Shown here: positions 12,728 to 15,819 of the stretch, piece after piece | How positions within the stretch are numbered: the first letter of the stretch is position 1 | How the letters are laid out: the number at the start of each line of letters is the position of its first letter | Origin: Methanocella sp. | GTDB taxonomy: Archaea > Halobacteriota > Methanocellia > Methanocellales > Methanocellaceae | Assembly: GCF_035506375.1 (NCBI RefSeq) | Contig: NZ_DATJPM010000011.1 | Location: forward strand, 1 to 15,819 | Direction of reading: 5' to 3' | Length of the DNA stretch: 15,819 nt | Translations under genes and position numbers: made by a program | The notes under the pieces: model-generated | The model's database searches: none | Told to the model about the DNA's origin: nothing | What the model saw: the letters and a program-made list of their open reading frames with translations, nothing else

Positions 12728-13198
12728 GCCCTCTCTTAAAGGCTCGATGTCAGGCACTTTCATATATGCCTTATCTGCGGATATATTTTACCTTGGGCAA
12801 GGGCATTATAAACGGGCTTTTTATATTTTTAATTCTTAAATATTTTACTCTATTTCATGAATTATCCTATTAATCCCCATTAAAACACTCATAAACGATT
12901 AAGTTACTCTTTGTAAAAAAATAAGTTTGTAAAAACTAAAAAACCAATATTGTGGTTAATAAGCTTGCCACTCTCGTGGCTATTACGTTTTTCGCGAGCT
13001 CGCGTCGTTTTTCCCGGCGCCATCTTTGATTTACTGCGACAGGCTAAAATAACCGACCGCTACTTAGATCTCTTAAGTCTGTATATGAAGCATGTTTTTC
13101 TCACGGCCAGCGCGCTATTAACAACTGATTATCCACTATTACACCGTAATACGCCGGTTATAAATATGATACTGGATAGATATCGCATACGTCCTATT
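12728..13198. other. AT-rich intergenic region without a convincing gene
   Basis: On the minus strand it holds the probable tRNA-Cys promoter (catatatg near 12760-12772). Elsewhere are a direct repeat tttgtaaaaa (12910-12919 and 12926-12935) and a perfect 12-bp palindrome CGCGAGCTCGCG (12993-13004) between two CGTTTTT copies. A long open frame from TTG 12950 crosses it, but its first 80 codons look non-coding. A TATA box ttataaata at about 13158-13166 belongs to the next gene. Confidence 0.4.
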
Positions 13199-13393
13199 AT
13201 GCTCGTACCTCTGCCCGTCGTAGTCTCTCTCAAGTGTGAGGAATGCGGCTGCATCACGCTGCGCATCGGGCATATGAACGGCCCGGAGCCCGGCATATCC
13301 AAAGTCCCATATTTTTACTTCCTGGCCAATTGTCCGAAGTGCGGCGTTATCATGGCACGGGACGATATGGCACTAGCACGGTTAAAATTATAA
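13199..13393 (+). CDS. Small zinc-binding protein with two CxxC motifs
   Basis: From the ATG at 13199 the protein has 64 residues: a hydrophobic start (MLVPLPVVVSL), a first knuckle C-E-E-C-G-C, a middle part (ITLRIGHMNGPEPGISKVPYFYFLA) and a second knuckle NCPKCGVIMARDD. Two CxxC pairs about 30 residues apart are typical of a zinc ribbon or treble-clef fold. I do not recognise a family, and function is unknown. Start choice: a TATA box at about 13158-13166 predicts transcription near 13190, which fits 13199. The in-frame ATG at 13166 and TTG at 12950 lie at or before the TATA. No SD is seen. Confidence 0.55.
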   Translation: MLVPLPVVVSLKCEECGCITLRIGHMNGPEPGISKVPYFYFLANCPKCGVIMARDDMALARLKL

Positions 13394-13474
13394 AATAGGT
13401 TTTTATCCGGGCATCTCGAAGAAAGCATACCAAGCGTATTTTTACCTAAAAAACGCGGAAGAGTCTAAAAACAT

Positions 13475-13514
13475 TTATTATATAATTAAGCTATTATTTT
13501 TACGGGGTGGTTCA
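13475..13514 (+). promoter_or_regulatory. Promoter and ribosome binding site of sppA
   Basis: tttattatataatt (13475-13488) is a strong TATA candidate with transcription expected near 13505. GGGGTGG (13504-13510) acts as SD, 4 bases before the TTG at 13515. Confidence 0.5.
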
Positions 13515-14396
13515 TTGGATAAAGATAAGTTACTCCTTTCTTCTCACCGAAGCCGTCTGATGTTGAGCGTCGCATTCGTATTAATATGTGTGATGGCCGG
13601 GGCCATCATCTGGTCTGCCTATGCCGGCATGGCCCACCAGTCCGTCATACCAGGAGATATCGCGAACGTGCTGGGCGGCGGTAAGGCCAGTAAGATCGCA
13701 GTCATCTACGTGGATGGCCAGATGGTCGCGGATAAGAGCGCCGATGCGGGCGCCGGCTCGGCCTTCTCCAGTGATATCGTGAAGTGTATGCGGAGCGCGA
13801 CAGAAGACCCGGACGTCAAGGCCATCGTGCTGCGCGTCAATTCGCCGGGCGGCACGCCAGTCGCCGCGGAGGAGATCATATCCCAGATGAACAAGACGCG
13901 GGCCGTGAAACCGGTCGTGATATCGATGGGCGATATGGCTACGTCCGCCGCCTATTATATATCGTCGCAGGCAAACCGCATTGTAGCCAACCCGGACACT
14001 TTTACGGGCAGCATTGGGGTCATATGGACCTTTAAAAATAAATCCAAAGCATACGATGAGCAGGGCGTCACCGTCTACGTGGCGAAGTCCGGCAATTTCA
14101 AGGACATGGGATCGGACTGGCGCGGCCTGACGGACAATGAAAAAAGCTATGTGAACGCCGTCATTAACGAGAGCTACGACCGTTTCGTCCAGAATGTCGC
14201 TAAAGGCCGGAACCTGCCGGTCGATAAGGTCCGGGATATCGCGGACGGCAGAATATACACGGGCACAACCGCTAAAGAGATGGGGCTTGTAGATGACCTG
14301 GGAGGCCTTTACGATGCCATCGCCATCGCGAAGAACATGAGTAATGTAAAGGGTAAAGCCATCATCGTCTACATGAATGAGCCCTCCGTTAAATGA
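13515..14396 (+). CDS. sppA: Signal peptide peptidase SppA-like serine protease (S49)
   Basis: The 293-residue protein has an N-terminal membrane segment (about 15-37, LMLSVAFVLICVMAGAIIWSAYA) and an external S49 protease domain. The family's NSPGGTP is at 109-115. The nucleophile is probably S144 (GDMATSAAYYI) and the general base K196 (SGNFKDMGSDWRGLT). Their 52-residue spacing equals, from memory, that of B. subtilis SppA. Further family segments are TFTGSIGVIW and ADGRIYTGTTAKEMGLVDDLGG. SppA degrades leftover signal peptides at the membrane. The alanine-rich S144 context (SAAYY for SGGYY) is mildly divergent. The start is TTG with an SD. The stop codon lies in the loop of a long hairpin (14377-14409). 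Confidence 0.92.
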   Translation: MDKDKLLLSSHRSRLMLSVAFVLICVMAGAIIWSAYAGMAHQSVIPGDIANVLGGGKASKIAVIYVDGQMVADKSADAGAGSAFSSDIVKCMRSATEDPDVKAIVLRVNSPGGTPVAAEEIISQMNKTRAVKPVVISMGDMATSAAYYISSQANRIVANPDTFTGSIGVIWTFKNKSKAYDEQGVTVYVAKSGNFKDMGSDWRGLTDNEKSYVNAVINESYDRFVQNVAKGRNLPVDKVRDIADGRIYTGTTAKEMGLVDDLGGLYDAIAIAKNMSNVKGKAIIVYMNEPSVK

Positions 14397-14415
14397 TACG
14401 GGGGCTCATGGAGCC
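14377..14415 (+). promoter_or_regulatory. Alternative hairpins across the sppA stop codon
   Basis: ATGAGCCC-T-CCGT (14377-14389) pairs with ACGG-GGGCTCAT (14398-14409): a 12-bp stem with one bulged T, its loop containing the TGA stop. GGCTC (14403-14407) can instead pair with GAGCC (14411-14415). The two hairpins exclude each other. The site lies about 40 bases before pyrF and has no U-run. It could protect the sppA 3' end or act as an attenuator. Confidence 0.4.
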
Positions 14416-14453
14416 ATAAGCATTAATATTGATATGGACATTTAAGCTGTTGA

Positions 14454-15104
14454 ATGACGCTGACTCCCCGGACCAGGCTGATCATAGCGCTGGATGTGAC
14501 AGACCGCGAGGAAGCTCTTGCCATCGCCCAAAAGCTCGGCGGTGCGGTGGACGCGATAAAAGTGAATTATCCGCTCGTGCTCTCCTGCGGCCTGGGCATC
14601 ATTAAGGACATTAAAAAATATGCCAGTGTCATCGCTGATTTTAAAGTAGCCGACATTCCGAACACGAACTCTCTCATCTGCCGCGAGGCGTTCGAGGCAG
14701 GCGCCGACGGCATCATCTGCCAGGGCTTCGTCGGGAGCGACAGCGTCGAGGCATGTGTCGATGTCGCTAACAAGTTCGGGCGGGACGTTTACGTCGTTAC
14801 CGAGATGAGCCATCCCGGTGCACTCGATTTCATGCAAGCCCACGCCTTCGAGCTCGTGGACCTGGCCCTTAAGTCGGGCGCTTCAGGCATTATCGCCCCC
14901 GCAACGAGGCCTGAGCGGCTGGCAGAGATTCGCCGCAGGGCAGAAAATATGAAGATCTTAGCACCCGGTGTCGGTGCGCAGGGCGGCGATGCGCGCAAGG
15001 CCGTCGAAGCCGGCGCCGATTTTGTCATCGTGGGAAGAAGTATATACAATGTCGAAGACCCATATGCAGCGGCAGTCGAATTCATCGAGCAACTCCGCCA
15101 ATGA
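14454..15104 (+). CDS. pyrF: Orotidine 5'-phosphate decarboxylase
   Basis: The 216-residue TIM-barrel enzyme makes UMP from OMP in the last step of pyrimidine synthesis. Active-site residues are visible: D14 (IIALDVT), K36 (AIKVNYP), and the catalytic D62-x-K64-x-x-D67 array in IADFKVADIP. The phosphate-binding end is PGVGAQGGD and FVIVGRSIY. Length fits the archaeal type. A TATA-like attaatattg (14422-14430) about 28 bases upstream suggests a leaderless start at ATG 14454. Its last three codons and stop also form the 5' stem and box C of a C/D guide RNA (15095-15152), so the 3' end is under double constraint. Confidence 0.95.
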   Translation: MTLTPRTRLIIALDVTDREEALAIAQKLGGAVDAIKVNYPLVLSCGLGIIKDIKKYASVIADFKVADIPNTNSLICREAFEAGADGIICQGFVGSDSVEACVDVANKFGRDVYVVTEMSHPGALDFMQAHAFELVDLALKSGASGIIAPATRPERLAEIRRRAENMKILAPGVGAQGGDARKAVEAGADFVIVGRSIYNVEDPYAAAVEFIEQLRQ

Positions 15105-15152
15105 TGATAAAAGGTCTCTGATCAGTGATGAGCCCTATGAGTCCTGAGGCGG
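15095..15152 (+). ncRNA. C/D box guide sRNA, probable sR-tMet (Cm34 of elongator tRNA-Met)
   Basis: All parts of an archaeal C/D RNA are present in order: 5' stem CCGCC (15095-15099), box C ATGATGA (15101-15107), 10-nt guide, box D' CTGA (15118-15121), 3-nt spacer, box C' GTGATGA (15125-15131), 12-nt guide GCCCTATGAGTC (15132-15143), box D CTGA (15144-15147), and 3' stem GGCGG (15148-15152), perfectly complementary to the 5' stem. The D guide is complementary to GACUCAUAGGGC, whose first eight bases are the anticodon loop of elongator tRNA-Met (positions 30-37). The base fifth from box D faces C34. From memory, a haloarchaeal sRNA (sR-tMet) guides this same Cm34. Box C overlaps the pyrF stop, so it is probably processed from the pyrF mRNA. 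Confidence 0.85.
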
Positions 15153-15156
15153 CTGA

Positions 15157-15259
15157 CGTAAAAATCCCTGTATATTATTAGGCTAATGTTCAATCGAAAT
15201 TATAAATGCTGTACGTTAATCTTTTTATAAAAATAAATTATAATATATAATTAAATATT
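15157..15259. other. AT-rich spacer between the sRNA and the Trypco1-like gene
   Basis: No gene is supported. On the minus strand the T-rich parts opposite 15222-15260 may end the Trypco1-like transcript. Base composition turns markedly AT-rich from here to the end of the window. Confidence 0.4.
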
Positions 15260-15553
15260 CTATTTTTTATTGAGAGTGATGGTAATACTAGCCTGACCGC
15301 CTACACTCCCGCCGATTCCGAAAATCGATACGGTTCCATCGACGGATACACCGAGAGAAACAGACATGGAATCGATCTTGAAATCACCTATACTATCTGG
15401 AATCCCATCCATAACTTTACCGAACTTGAGCAAAAACCCCGAAATATTTTCTGAAAGTTCTTCAATAGGTAATTCTTTTATTTCTGGCGCTATTTGTTTC
15501 TGGACCAGGGTTGTATCCGGAATTGCAATTACAGATATCGTATCTTCTGACAT
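15260..15553 (-). CDS. Trypco1-like (CU044_2847 family) small protein
   Basis: The 97-residue protein has an early strand (TISVIAIP), a charged linker, a helix (LPIEELSENISGFLLKFGKVMDGIP) and then a beta-rich end: FKIDSMSVSLGVSVDGTVSIFGIGGSVGGQASITITLNK. The pattern of helix, then V-x-L-G-V-x-V and G-x-A-x-I-x-I-x-L, matches my memory of trypsin-co-occurring domain 1 (Trypco1). That domain accompanies trypsin-like proteases and NTPases in predicted bacterial and archaeal conflict systems and is not an enzyme itself. No trypsin partner is in the window; it could lie beyond 15819. The gene is visibly more AT-rich than its neighbours, suggesting transfer. On the minus strand a TATA box aaatataaaaa (about 15580-15590) lies before the ATG. 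Confidence 0.6.
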   Translation of the reverse strand: MSEDTISVIAIPDTTLVQKQIAPEIKELPIEELSENISGFLLKFGKVMDGIPDSIGDFKIDSMSVSLGVSVDGTVSIFGIGGSVGGQASITITLNKK

Positions 15554-15819
15554 ATTATCATACCCTTTCTCAATACTTTTTATATTTGGGTATGTATATG
15601 TCGCTTATTAAGTCTTCGGTATACAAAGGATTATATATTTTTAATAGATATATATAGTTATTTTAACGTTTAAATCCTCTGATTAACTGAGGCGGATAAC
15701 ATAAAAACAATTGATTAATTAATATTAATTTTCCATAATGGAATTTACTTTATATATAGCAGATAAAGCTAAAGTTTATTTTAAGATTAGCACTAACTCA
15801 TTATAGTATGCAAGTAGTA
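15554..15819. other. AT-rich terminal region with a partial copy of the sRNA 3' half
   Basis: The minus-strand promoter of the Trypco1-like gene is at about 15580-15590. At 15677-15709 CTCTGATTA, ACTGAGGCGG and a TAAAAA run repeat, in order, parts of the sRNA region (15116-15164) with its centre deleted. The rest is highly AT-rich with no ORF that I can support on either strand. Confidence 0.35.

Noticed and set aside
12627..12873. Two plus-strand open frames across 12627-12873
   Set aside because: The first part reads the antisense of tRNA-Cys and the rest is AT-rich spacer; no SD or protein-like composition.
12910..12935. Direct repeat tttgtaaaaa
   Set aside because: Low-complexity AT sequence; two copies only, not a CRISPR or iteron array.
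12993..13004. 12-bp palindrome CGCGAGCTCGCG
   Set aside because: Perfect but isolated, self-contained and without an associated start or stop; could be a chance palindrome or one half of a weak terminator.
12950..13198. N-terminal 83 residues of the long frame from TTG 12950
   Set aside because: The residues look like translated spacer, and a TATA box inside the region supports a start at 13199.

Overview
The window looks like part of a methanogen chromosome (Euryarchaeota). Supporting genes are an archaeosine synthase pair (ArcS and RaSEA), an archaeal 5S rRNA, RNA polymerase subunit L, TFE, the exosome subunit Csl4, the archaeal tRNA methylase aTrm56 and an MC1 chromosomal protein. MC1 plus moderately GC-rich genes in AT-rich spacers fits Methanomicrobia, perhaps Methanocellales; that placement is inference. 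Many genes have a TATA box about 25 bases before the start codon (leaderless or very short leaders), others a GGTGA-type Shine-Dalgarno (SD) site; starts include TTG and GTG.

Layout. 1-130: 5S rRNA, the distal end of an rRNA operon. 289-462 (-): 57-residue KGG-motif protein. 740-3546 (+): arcS and the RaSEA gene, overlapping by ATGA, which convert preQ0 at tRNA position 15 to archaeosine. 3559-5349 (+): a nitroreductase remnant, an ACT-domain regulator, a nitroreductase-fold protein and a small unknown gene. 5346-9752 (-): a long information-processing cluster read METTL5-like methyltransferase, csl4, rpoL, aTrm56, ATP-grasp enzyme, TFE, HD-domain protein. 9908-11390 (+): secreted gluzincin-like protease and an unknown two-part protein. 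11546-12178 (+): MC1-family DNA-binding protein and a second KGG protein. 12435-12727 (-): small ribbon-helix-helix protein and tRNA-Cys. 13199-15104 (+): small zinc protein, SppA-type peptidase, pyrF. 15260-15553 (-): an AT-rich small gene resembling the Trypco1 (CU044_2847) family of predicted conflict systems, in an AT-rich end region.

The most notable elements are not ordinary genes. (1) A complete C/D box guide sRNA (15095-15152) overlaps the stop codon of pyrF. It has C, D', C' and D boxes and a closing stem, and its D guide matches the anticodon loop of elongator tRNA-Met with C34 at the methylation position; the match stops at A37, suggesting an intron at 37/38 in the pre-tRNA. (2) The MC1 gene has a perfect SD and a promoter placed for initiation at an ATT codon, with no ordinary start available. 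(3) tRNA-Cys has A instead of U as discriminator base and a six-U run. (4) TFE has only two of the four usual zinc-ribbon cysteines. (5) The Trypco1-like gene is flanked by a partial repeat of the sRNA 3' half.
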